A stretch of DNA of 26,000 nucleotides, taken from positions 11,274 to 37,273 of the IMG/VR virus record IMGVR_UViG_3300030085_001621. One strand, written 5' to 3'. The notes beneath the pieces were generated by a model. It did no database searches. It saw only the letters and a list, made by a program, of their open reading frames with translations, and was not told where the DNA came from. The DNA comes from a virus. Positions 14,068 through 21,876 of this stretch are shown here, piece by piece (the first letter of the stretch is position 1; every line of letters starts with the position of its first letter). Both the position numbers and the translations under genes were made by a program.

Positions 14068-14284
14068 ACACTAGACACTCAGGTTCAGAAGGATTCTGAT
14101 CGCAATAGAGTTCTAGGTAAGTTGGGTCATGATGATCACCTGCTTCAATCTCTCTCTTATGATGCTCAGCATATTCTTCCAATTCATGAAGTTCGCCTTC
14201 AACGTGGCGTCTCATCTGAGGAGATGTTGTCGGATTCTCCAAAATTTCCTTATCCTTTTGGATATGCTTTTCGATTGATTCCAT
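14057..14284 (-). CDS. cp12: CP12-like Calvin cycle regulator
   Basis: This encodes 75 residues, ATG at 14284. The C-terminus LELYCDQNPSEPECLVYDD (57-75) is the hallmark GAPDH-binding end of CP12, with the cysteine pair C61 and C70. The N-terminal half is a charged helix (MESIEKHIQKDKEILENP, then MRRHVEGELHELEEYAEHHK) without the PRK-side cysteine pair found in many host CP12 proteins. CP12 links GAPDH and PRK and turns down the Calvin cycle. Cyanophage copies are thought to divert reducing power and carbon to nucleotide synthesis through the pentose phosphate pathway. It is the first gene after both a sigma70-type and a late promoter and is coupled to cpeT. Confidence 0.93.
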   Translation of the reverse strand: MESIEKHIQKDKEILENPTTSPQMRRHVEGELHELEEYAEHHKREIEAGDHHDPTYLELYCDQNPSEPECLVYDD

Positions 14285-14311
14285 ATTGGTGTATACAAAA
14301 TGATACAGAGT

Positions 14312-14319
14312 TATTTATC
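14312..14319 (-). promoter_or_regulatory. Late promoter box GATAAATA upstream of cp12
   Basis: The minus strand reads GATAAATA, about 28 bp upstream of the cp12 ATG and roughly 28 bp downstream of the -10 of a sigma70-type promoter. It suggests cp12/cpeT can be transcribed both early and late. Confidence 0.5.
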
Positions 14320-14346
14320 AGAGGTCCCTTGAACCCTGACAGTGTT

Positions 14347-14375
14347 ATTCTACAGTAAATCCTCTACCCTGTCAA
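14347..14375 (-). promoter_or_regulatory. Sigma70-type promoter of cargo cassette B
   Basis: The minus strand has TTGACA (14375-14370), exactly 17 bp, then TAGAAT (14352-14347). This is a perfect -35 and a 5/6 -10. It begins 3 bp after the stop of the gp27-like gene and lies about 60 bp upstream of cp12. CTTGACAGGG around the -35 is shared exactly with the cassette A promoter at 8680. Confidence 0.72.
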
Positions 14376-14378
14376 GGA

Positions 14379-15752
14379 TCAAATAACGGCGTCTCTCAGT
14401 AACAAAAGTTCTGTTGTCAGTCTGTTATCGACCATATCATGCTTTACAGAAGCAATCAGGTAGCGCCCGCTGTACCTCTTATCTACAGGTGTTTTGTCAC
14501 CATCTCTATAGGTAGCAGGAATAGTGATCTCAATTCCAGAACCAGCATACAAATCAAAGTTACCAGGGATTTTGATAATCAATTTGATATTCTTTAGTGA
14601 CGCGATACGCATCCACTGATATGCTTGAAGTTCTACGAGTTCTGAGTAATTTGCTTGCGGATTATCTTTGTTTTCAGGGTCAAAATTTTGAGCAGGCATC
14701 ATGGTATAACGAACTCTCTTCGGATAGTCAATCATTGCCTGAATGCCAGTATCCATCGCCTGTAGAGGATTCTTGGTCTTCTTACCATTCAAGTGTTCCA
14801 TCTTCTTCCAAGACTCTTTGATGCTGTATCGATACGCATCAATCGCAAGGTCTTTACTACCACCCACAACTGAGTTTGCTATAGTTACAGGATCGAAACC
14901 AATACTATATCCAGACCAGTCACCATGTCTTAGACCCATCAAAAAGTTTCTTTCGTCTGGGAATACCAAACTTTGGATCTTGAAGAAGTCCATACCACCT
15001 TCATCACCACTCTTAGGTGCATAAAAATACTGATATAGTTCAGGGGTATTTTTGACGTAACTTGTTTTAGATCCTTTCTTCTGATTATTGACATCACTAA
15101 TCATAGTGTCAATAGATCTAAAGTGAAATCCTAGAGCGTTTTCCCAGAAACAAAAACCATTCTGTAAACTACCACCCTTTCTAGATTTTCTAACTGATCT
15201 CTGTGCTATCCAATAGATAGCGTCAAATGGTCTCCAATTTGGTGCAATAAATTGTTGTTTGTTTATAGTTTTCTCACCAAAAAATTTCTTCTTAGACTTC
15301 AGATATCTTCTGTCCGTAAGAATTTGTTTGATAATTGCTGATGCTTCACCTTCTCCACTGAAGATAGTATTGCTGTTTCCAAATATATTTGTCACCTCAT
15401 TCTTAATGAATTCATCAGAACATGCTCTGACAATAAAGATGTCTTCCTGCTGCTTTGCTCTGGATCTTGCCTCCATAGCATATGCACGAACAAAATAAGT
15501 TCTATCAATATTCGTAGCAATACACTGAATCTTAAACAATTCAGATCCTGTCATTGCACCCAAGAAACCAGCAGTATCTTGAACGATTAAAGTTGCTTCA
15601 ATTGATGCAGTGGTGATACTCTCTAAGATCTCAACACCTCTAATGAATTCTGCAATATCAGATTCACCATCAGAGTTAGTAAGTAGTTTACCATCTCGGA
15701 AGACCGAGATCTTATATACGACTTCTCCTAATTGTTCTTGTTTTAATGTCAT
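14379..15752 (-). CDS. gp27: Baseplate hub protein, gp27-like
   Basis: This encodes 457 residues, ATG at 15752, overlapping the upstream gene stop by 4 bp (ATGA). Residues about 35-80 (AEFIRGVEILESITTASIEA, then LIVQDTAGFLGAMTGSELFK) match the first tail-tube-like domain of T4 gp27-type hubs, where a strand leads into LxxQDxxGLL. A further domain with FIVRACSDEFIKNEV (about 104-118) is also hub-like. The C-terminus ends with beta strands (GRYLIASVKHDMVDNRLTTEL). In T4, gp27 is a trimer adapting the tail tube to the gp5 spike; gp5 follows here after the cargo cassette. T4 gp27 is 391 residues, so this is somewhat longer. Confidence 0.72.
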   Translation of the reverse strand: MTLKQEQLGEVVYKISVFRDGKLLTNSDGESDIAEFIRGVEILESITTASIEATLIVQDTAGFLGAMTGSELFKIQCIATNIDRTYFVRAYAMEARSRAKQQEDIFIVRACSDEFIKNEVTNIFGNSNTIFSGEGEASAIIKQILTDRRYLKSKKKFFGEKTINKQQFIAPNWRPFDAIYWIAQRSVRKSRKGGSLQNGFCFWENALGFHFRSIDTMISDVNNQKKGSKTSYVKNTPELYQYFYAPKSGDEGGMDFFKIQSLVFPDERNFLMGLRHGDWSGYSIGFDPVTIANSVVGGSKDLAIDAYRYSIKESWKKMEHLNGKKTKNPLQAMDTGIQAMIDYPKRVRYTMMPAQNFDPENKDNPQANYSELVELQAYQWMRIASLKNIKLIIKIPGNFDLYAGSGIEITIPATYRDGDKTPVDKRYSGRYLIASVKHDMVDNRLTTELLLLRDAVI

Positions 15753-18697
15753 GAGAAAATCCTACCCACTGCATTGATCGCAGATCCCAGTTTTGCTGCT
15801 GTAGATCTATTACTATTACCATTAGATCCACCACCAGATCCACCACTGAAACCACCAAATCCGCCACCACCAGAGGATGACTGAGGCACCATGACTGGTT
15901 TTGGTTGCGCTGCTCTTGCTTGCATCATCATTTGCATTACACTCTGTTGTGCTGCTCTAACTCTTTGTTCATTATTACCATTTGATTGCATAACTGCTTC
16001 AATTGCGGTTTGAACCATTGCCTGTGACCTATCATTTATATCAGTACGAGCAGCGTTTCTTTGCTGAGTTTGCTTCAATAGATCTCTCTGTCCTGCACTA
16101 GACATCAACTGCGGTGTAAACCCACTTTGTTCCTCATTTCTGCCCTGTCGTTTTCTGATAGATTTAGAAGAGGATGCTGGAGTCTGGAATGCTGACACAT
16201 ATGGTTGTGTATCTGAACCATCGCCACCACTACCACCACTGCCACGAGTACCATCACCACCCGTACCACTATCACGACCGTCATTACCACCTGTAGATCC
16301 AGGGGGCGATCCAGTTGAAATACCTGTCATATCAGGAACTCCTGCTGGTGAAGGATTTGTGTCCCCATACGCTCTTGATCCAGGTCCAACAAACCAACCA
16401 AAGAAGTTATTAGGAGCATTTTCCTTTCTTCTTACATCACGATCAGCAAAGTTTGGTCTTTCATTACCACCCATGAAGTCAGTTCTACCACCAACAAACT
16501 TAGCAGCGTTTTTCTGTAGTGTCTTATTCTCTAGTGCTTTAGCAACACGCTCCATATATGCAACAGATGTTCCTGTTGCAGCGGCAGCAGACTTAGCATC
16601 AATAATATTATGCCACTCTTTATTAGGAATATTCTTTCTTCCTGCTTTTGGATATTTCCATGTAGGTTCATACTGACCCTTTGCCAATATGAGTTTTCTA
16701 ATATCTCTTTCACCACCAGCATACTTACCAGACTTTGATCTATTGTAGATAGATTGTGCAACGTCTGCCCATGCTTGAGGATCACTATCTTCCGTTCCAG
16801 CAACAGCAGCAAGAGTCCAGAAAGGTGATCCCCTGGTTCCCTTTCTTTCTACTTTAGACTCTGAAGTCGATCTGCCAGTTTTATTAGGATCACTCGAACT
16901 AGTTGGTGGTGGAGAACTCTTGCCAGCACCATCAAAGTCAAATCTATTTCCAGTTATAGCATCCAATAATCCCAATCCAGGATTCCATGGTGCGCTATTT
17001 CTTTTATCGGATCCATCTCTAGTCTCATCACCAGCACCACCATCTTTACCTTGTCCAGATTTGAAGTTACCCATCTGCTGCTTGATCATAGCACGGATCT
17101 TATTAGGACCACTATTCTTTGGATCAGTTGCATACAACCTATTCAAGTCCCAACGGTAATGAGATGATTTATCTCTATGATACCAGTTTGGATAATCTCT
17201 ATAATCTTCGTAGTGAGTTCTTACTCTCGATTCAGTAATATCTGATGGTTTCCATCCCCAATTGGTAGCAATTGCTGCTGCTTCTTTTGCCATCCCTTGA
17301 TATTGGTTTGGCGTAATTGCATTAGAACCCCAGTTATTAGAATTCTCACTGCCATAACCATGCATACCAGAAACGCCAATAGCAGCGGACGTTGCTTGAT
17401 TTTGACCGTAAGTATGATAGGGTCTTCCTCTTGTTCCAAACTTTGCTCTACGAACTGGTTGACCAGATCCAGGAATAAAGGTGTGATATCCGTTACCATT
17501 ATAAAAATTAGTATTGCTTCTAGCACCACCACTCCAATGTAAGAAGATTTTCTTATTTGCGTTATCACCTGACGTGTTGTCATTTTCTTTGACTTTTTGC
17601 AGGTATTCACCACCGTTAGCAAAGCCAGGCATTTTATATCCCATTCTCTTTGCTTCACCCATCCTCTTAGAGGTTAAATGAGGTTGAGTCTTTGTTCCAG
17701 GAGTATTGAAAGGAACTACAAAGGCACCACCATTTGATTTTCTAGCAACATATTCTTTTCCATGTCCAATAAACGAAGTTGATCTTCCACCATCCAGTGA
17801 TACTGGGTATCCAGACATAGGACCGTTGATCCAACCACCTTGAGAGAATTCTGGAATATTTGTAACTTTACCACCCAGAGACTTAAATTCACCCTTAGGA
17901 GGACCAGTCTCTTCTTTTTCTCCATCACCTGCACCAACACGCGATCCCGAAGTCATCAGGGCGATGCTACCGACGACGAGACTTGCCTTCAGTCCCCTTC
18001 TCAGCATCATTCTGGTGCGAGCAGCTTTTAGGTTGGTCGCAAGGAACTTCAGAACGTTACCAAAGTCAGTAACGAGTTTTAGTGGATTAGATAACCAACG
18101 AATACCAAGTAATAATGTTCCGAGTCCTGCCGCGGCCTGTACTAATCCGCCAAGTTTTTCCCACCAACTCGTCTCATCAGAGAATAAAGTATATAAACCT
18201 TCAATGGTGTTAACTACACCAAATTTTGCAACATCAAATATAAATTTGGCAATAGTGACCAGTGTGTCAAGAATTTTCTTGACCTTCTTTTGATTCTTTG
18301 GATCACCTAACCACTTTAATGCTGGGATAACAATGAATAACTTAAATAATCCACCTAATATCTTTAATATACTTTCTAAGAAACCAGGGATTTTAGCTGC
18401 ACGGAAAGATTTTACAAATCCCGAAGGAGAGTTTTTATTTGTTGTATATTTTGCCTTGAATGTTACAGCTTTCTTCTGCTCTGCTGTAAGTCTAGCAAGT
18501 TGAATCTTTTTGATATCAACCAGAACTTTCGCAATAGAATTTACTGTCTTTCCCATGCGATTGGTCGCTTCTACTTGGGAATTGACAGCAGCAACAGTCT
18601 CCTGCTGCCCTGGTGACATTTGTGCTTCTGAGCTTGGCGGGGCTACCGCAACAAACTTGTAGAAGTTGATTTTCGCACCTTTCTTTACTTTTGCCAT
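15749..18697 (-). CDS. Tail-associated cell-wall hydrolase: amidase plus SleB-like domains
   Basis: This encodes 982 residues, ATG at 18697. The N-terminal 1-255 is helical and hydrophobic (about 106-131, 182-202, 236-251) and is paralogous to the next gene upstream. Residues about 383-540 look like an N-acetylmuramoyl-L-alanine amidase (Amidase_2/PGRP): KIFLHWSGG with H387, YHTFIPGSG with H405, and RTHYEDY with H495; a later Asp (near 517) may complete the zinc site. Residues about 625-770 look like a SleB-type wall hydrolase: WTLAAVAGTED with E636, AQSIYNRSKSG, and GQYEPTW. The ends of the domains are Gly/Ser-rich linkers. It would digest peptidoglycan at DNA entry, replacing the lysozyme of T4 gp5. 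Confidence 0.8.
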   Translation of the reverse strand: MAKVKKGAKINFYKFVAVAPPSSEAQMSPGQQETVAAVNSQVEATNRMGKTVNSIAKVLVDIKKIQLARLTAEQKKAVTFKAKYTTNKNSPSGFVKSFRAAKIPGFLESILKILGGLFKLFIVIPALKWLGDPKNQKKVKKILDTLVTIAKFIFDVAKFGVVNTIEGLYTLFSDETSWWEKLGGLVQAAAGLGTLLLGIRWLSNPLKLVTDFGNVLKFLATNLKAARTRMMLRRGLKASLVVGSIALMTSGSRVGAGDGEKEETGPPKGEFKSLGGKVTNIPEFSQGGWINGPMSGYPVSLDGGRSTSFIGHGKEYVARKSNGGAFVVPFNTPGTKTQPHLTSKRMGEAKRMGYKMPGFANGGEYLQKVKENDNTSGDNANKKIFLHWSGGARSNTNFYNGNGYHTFIPGSGQPVRRAKFGTRGRPYHTYGQNQATSAAIGVSGMHGYGSENSNNWGSNAITPNQYQGMAKEAAAIATNWGWKPSDITESRVRTHYEDYRDYPNWYHRDKSSHYRWDLNRLYATDPKNSGPNKIRAMIKQQMGNFKSGQGKDGGAGDETRDGSDKRNSAPWNPGLGLLDAITGNRFDFDGAGKSSPPPTSSSDPNKTGRSTSESKVERKGTRGSPFWTLAAVAGTEDSDPQAWADVAQSIYNRSKSGKYAGGERDIRKLILAKGQYEPTWKYPKAGRKNIPNKEWHNIIDAKSAAAATGTSVAYMERVAKALENKTLQKNAAKFVGGRTDFMGGNERPNFADRDVRRKENAPNNFFGWFVGPGSRAYGDTNPSPAGVPDMTGISTGSPPGSTGGNDGRDSGTGGDGTRGSGGSGGDGSDTQPYVSAFQTPASSSKSIRKRQGRNEEQSGFTPQLMSSAGQRDLLKQTQQRNAARTDINDRSQAMVQTAIEAVMQSNGNNEQRVRAAQQSVMQMMMQARAAQPKPVMVPQSSSGGGGFGGFSGGSGGGSNGNSNRSTAAKLGSAINAVGRIFS

Positions 18698-18701
18698 TTA
18701 T

Positions 18702-21683
18702 TTAGAAAGTCCCTAAAGTGGATTCGACCGCTTGTACAATCTGTTGTCCGCCACCTGTATTTATCGGAACTGCAGTCATGATTGGAACCAGTTTTTCGAG
18801 AACCATAGGTATCGGTACAAACTCCAATGCTTGTTCCATTGCAAACTTAGCAGATATACCTTTTTCACCCAATGCTTTAGTAGAAGCTTTATCAACTGCT
18901 CCGAGAATTTTTGGATCTATTCCAAGTTCGCCACCAATTTGTTTGATTGCTGCAGATGGATCACCCCCTATAGCACCAGTGACTGCACTCATAACACCAC
19001 CAAGACCAAAATGATCTGCTACATTTGTCATGATGTTCATTGGATTAAACCCACCAGAGAGCACACTACCTGCCAGTTGTCCAAGTGCAGGATTAACCAT
19101 TCCCAATCCTGTTGAGATAGCACCACCCAAATTACCACCTAATATCGACGAACCAATATTACCCAATGGTCCTCCGATCATACCTAATCCTATATTTGCA
19201 GCACCCAGGAAGTTACCCTGAAGTAAACTTGTTCCCATTTGTCCTAATGGACTGTTGATAAACCCACCAACTTTATCCATGACTCCACCAAGACCACTCA
19301 TCATGCCACCCATTCCAGGAATCATGCTCACACCCTGCATGATCGCTCCCATGGGGTTGCCAGAAGCTAATCCAGAGATCGCTCCAATACCCGCCATGAT
19401 AGGTGCTGCACCAGGTATAAATGATGCTGCTGTCTGAACAAGAGGATTGGAAACTACCTTACTAACAGTTTTACCAATACCACTGACTGCCTTACCGATA
19501 CCTTTAACTATACCACCAAGGAAGAACTCTTGGTTTGGATCAGCTGATACAAATGGTACTACACCACCAAGTGCCTTACCAGCATTTACATCATTTTCAT
19601 CCCCAGATGCTTCAGCATCTCTTGCAGGTGTCTTACCGTCATTTGGTTGAGTTTTCAACCATGCTTGTTTCGCCTCTTCATAATCTTTATCACCAACGTC
19701 ACCCTCTTCAAAGTCTTCTCTCTTGGGTCCTTCTTTCTTTGCTTGACCAAAGATTGCACCGAGAGCACTTAACTTCGGTAATTTCGATCCAACACTCTTT
19801 ATAAAATTCTGTACGCCACCCAGACCTAAATTAGCAATGAGTTTATCTTCTTCTGTTCTCGGATCAAATTCTGGGAAGAATACACCTGCTAAGTCTCTAC
19901 CTAGCATTGCAATATCAAGGAACGTTGAAATACCGCTACCAGGAACAAAAGCAAGACCAACAGGAGGAGGTGCTACAGATAATTCAAAAAGACCTGATAC
20001 CGCATCAATAAGAGCACCAGTTGGATCTTGGTTTGTTAAACGATCATAACTAGAAACTAAACTGAATATACTACCAATAATTGGCCAAGCATAAGGACCA
20101 ATCTCCTTAAGAGCACCCTTAATATCAGTTAGACCCTTAATATTCTTTTTGGCTAACGCTTTGGTAATAGTCTCTACGAAGGGCAGAGCCATGAAAGACT
20201 TCTGTATTTTGCCACCAATACCCTTTACGGTATTCATGACAGGTTCTACAGCACTCATGATAGGTCTTAAGATCCTATTCATGATGGCATTCTTCGCCTT
20301 CTCAGGAAGACCGCTTGCCCAGTCGTCAAACCTCTTATATTGAGTATTAACAGCGTTAAGGAATCTCTGTCCCTGTCTTCCTAAAAAGTCGCCAGTTATT
20401 GTTGCAGCTCTTCTAGTGTTAGAACCCTCGGCAAAAGTAACTTCCTGTCCGAGAATAGTCGCACCTTTTCTAAAAGCGGATCCTTCTTGGAAGGTAAGAT
20501 TCCTTTGAAGTGTTTGTAAACCACCAAAGAGACTATTTTTTAATTTACTTCCTTTGTTCCTTAATTTTGTTAACTTCTCTTCTGCTCCTGCTTTGATCGC
20601 TGCGCGTCTTTCTTTATCAAGACCAATACCATCAAGAGTGCTATCAACAGTTTCTGAAAAGATCTCAGTTACTGGTTTCCCCTTAATCTGAGTTTTTGAT
20701 AACCGACTACTGATTTCATCACCAATTGCTTGTCCAGCATTAACGGTGTTAGTTCTAAGATTATCGAGTGCAGTAGGTTTAATTCCTAGTGCATCATCAT
20801 AATATCTGTCTAAGCGAGATCTACGATCAGCAAAAGGATTAAATTTTGAAGTTTTAAACCTTTCACCTATGTTAGCTGCACGATCCCTTGCACTATCAAG
20901 AGCACCTAATAAACCTGTTCGTTTTTGTCTGGGTGTCGCACCCTTCGGTTTTCCGTCTGGTGTGCCACCTTTAGGTTTTGGGTCTGGTATGTCTGGTTTA
21001 TCTCTCTCAAACAGATCTAAAAGACCTAATATGTCTGTAATTAGAGCAAATGGATTCATCAGGTATCTCAACCCAATGATACCCTTCATCATATCACCTA
21101 GACCTCTCAGTCTAGTACCAAAGTCTCCATCTTCGGCAAACATTGCCGACCAACCATCGATGATATTGGTGGTAAATCCTGATACCCAACCAAATATCTT
21201 ATCAAAGACAAATAATGCCTTGTCTAGAAATGTTTGTAACTTTTCAGCATTTTCTGGATCTCCAATCCACTTCATTATCTCTGAAGTGATGGCGAATGCA
21301 CCAATGTTTGCTAAAAAACTTCCAATCGGTGCTAATAGTTGCGATATGAAACCAAATGCACCTGCAAATCCTTTTTTAGCGGTCTTTTTTAAAGCAGATG
21401 TAATTCCTTTCTTACCTTCTGCTTTAGTTGCGCGTGCTTCTATCTTATCTTCTGCCGCCTGATCTGCCGCTCTACGTTTATTTCGTCTATCCGCTCGTTC
21501 CTGGTCTTTTTCTACTTTTACAAACCCAAGTTCGATCTTGTATAGATCATTTACTATGCTTGATACACCCTTCAGGGTGATGTTTAAATTATTTGTCGCT
21601 AAAACATTTTTCTTGACAGCAGAAGCAACGGGTGACTTTTTTGACCCAGCACCAATAAATTTATCTGTTTGGATTTTAGCCAC
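18702..21683 (-). CDS. Tape-measure-like tail protein (993 aa)
   Basis: This encodes 993 residues from a GTG at 21683 (MAKIQTDKF); no ATG is available near the start. A basic coiled-coil-like segment (about 58-90, Arg/Lys/Glu-rich) precedes a hydrophobic helical module (about 110-225, with KWIGDPENAEKL) that also occurs in the next gene downstream. From about 720 to 930 it is extremely rich in Gly, Met, Ala and Ile (GMGGMMSGLGGVMDKVGG and similar), with membrane-like stretches. This is typical of tail tape measures, which sit inside the tube and are ejected. It follows gp26/gp51 as gp29 follows hub genes in T4, though it is much longer than T4 gp29. Direct homology to gp29 was not checked. 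Confidence 0.65.
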   Translation of the reverse strand: MAKIQTDKFIGAGSKKSPVASAVKKNVLATNNLNITLKGVSSIVNDLYKIELGFVKVEKDQERADRRNKRRAADQAAEDKIEARATKAEGKKGITSALKKTAKKGFAGAFGFISQLLAPIGSFLANIGAFAITSEIMKWIGDPENAEKLQTFLDKALFVFDKIFGWVSGFTTNIIDGWSAMFAEDGDFGTRLRGLGDMMKGIIGLRYLMNPFALITDILGLLDLFERDKPDIPDPKPKGGTPDGKPKGATPRQKRTGLLGALDSARDRAANIGERFKTSKFNPFADRRSRLDRYYDDALGIKPTALDNLRTNTVNAGQAIGDEISSRLSKTQIKGKPVTEIFSETVDSTLDGIGLDKERRAAIKAGAEEKLTKLRNKGSKLKNSLFGGLQTLQRNLTFQEGSAFRKGATILGQEVTFAEGSNTRRAATITGDFLGRQGQRFLNAVNTQYKRFDDWASGLPEKAKNAIMNRILRPIMSAVEPVMNTVKGIGGKIQKSFMALPFVETITKALAKKNIKGLTDIKGALKEIGPYAWPIIGSIFSLVSSYDRLTNQDPTGALIDAVSGLFELSVAPPPVGLAFVPGSGISTFLDIAMLGRDLAGVFFPEFDPRTEEDKLIANLGLGGVQNFIKSVGSKLPKLSALGAIFGQAKKEGPKREDFEEGDVGDKDYEEAKQAWLKTQPNDGKTPARDAEASGDENDVNAGKALGGVVPFVSADPNQEFFLGGIVKGIGKAVSGIGKTVSKVVSNPLVQTAASFIPGAAPIMAGIGAISGLASGNPMGAIMQGVSMIPGMGGMMSGLGGVMDKVGGFINSPLGQMGTSLLQGNFLGAANIGLGMIGGPLGNIGSSILGGNLGGAISTGLGMVNPALGQLAGSVLSGGFNPMNIMTNVADHFGLGGVMSAVTGAIGGDPSAAIKQIGGELGIDPKILGAVDKASTKALGEKGISAKFAMEQALEFVPIPMVLEKLVPIMTAVPINTGGGQQIVQAVESTLGTF

Positions 21684-21813
21684 TCGCTGCTTTTCTCTCC
21701 TTCATTCGGTTTTCTTCTTCTTTTAGGAAATTAATCAATAGATTGACATAGATCTCCTTTTCCCATGGCATAAGATGGTCAATATATTCAATATTCCATT
21801 TATGATGGTGCAT
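21676..21813 (-). CDS. gp51: gp51-like baseplate hub assembly protein (stand-alone start)
   Basis: From the only ATG (21813) this gives 45 residues: MHHHKWNIEYIDHLMPWEKE, then IYVNLLINFLKEEENRMKER. The M-P-W-E-K/R-x-I-Y core is typical of the short protein after gp26 in cyanophages. But the frame remains open and protein-like upstream (LRSYYEGNFAL directly before the ATG), back to a point inside the gp26 end, and no start codon lies in that part. The full domain of 64 residues from 21870 is therefore probably made by a -1 frameshift from gp26. Its stop overlaps the GTG of the tape-measure-like gene by 8 bp. Confidence 0.65.
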   Translation of the reverse strand: MHHHKWNIEYIDHLMPWEKEIYVNLLINFLKEEENRMKERKAASG

Positions 21814-21825
21814 TAAGGCAAAATT

Positions 21826-21876
21826 GCCCTCGTAGTATGACCGAAGATTAGTGTGCAGGAGGGCTATGCGAAAAAA
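21826..21876 (-). promoter_or_regulatory. Candidate -1 ribosomal frameshift signal (gp26/gp51)
   Basis: The minus strand has the heptamer T TTT TTC (21876-21870) in the gp26 frame, two codons before its TAG stop. After a 5-nt spacer comes the stem GCCCTC (21864-21859), a 27-nt loop, and GAGGGC (21831-21826). A -1 slip on TTC enters the gp51 frame exactly at CGC ATA GCC and continues without a stop for 64 residues. Confidence 0.6.

Noticed and set aside
15084-15113. TTGACA with AATAAT at 17 bp inside the gp27-like gene
   Set aside because: It is a weak -10 inside a long coding gene with no gene boundary nearby.
20869-21462. Plus-strand open frame of 197 codons
   Set aside because: It is antisense to the tape-measure-like gene, Pro/Ser-rich in the way shadow frames of Gly-rich genes are, and has no ribosome site.
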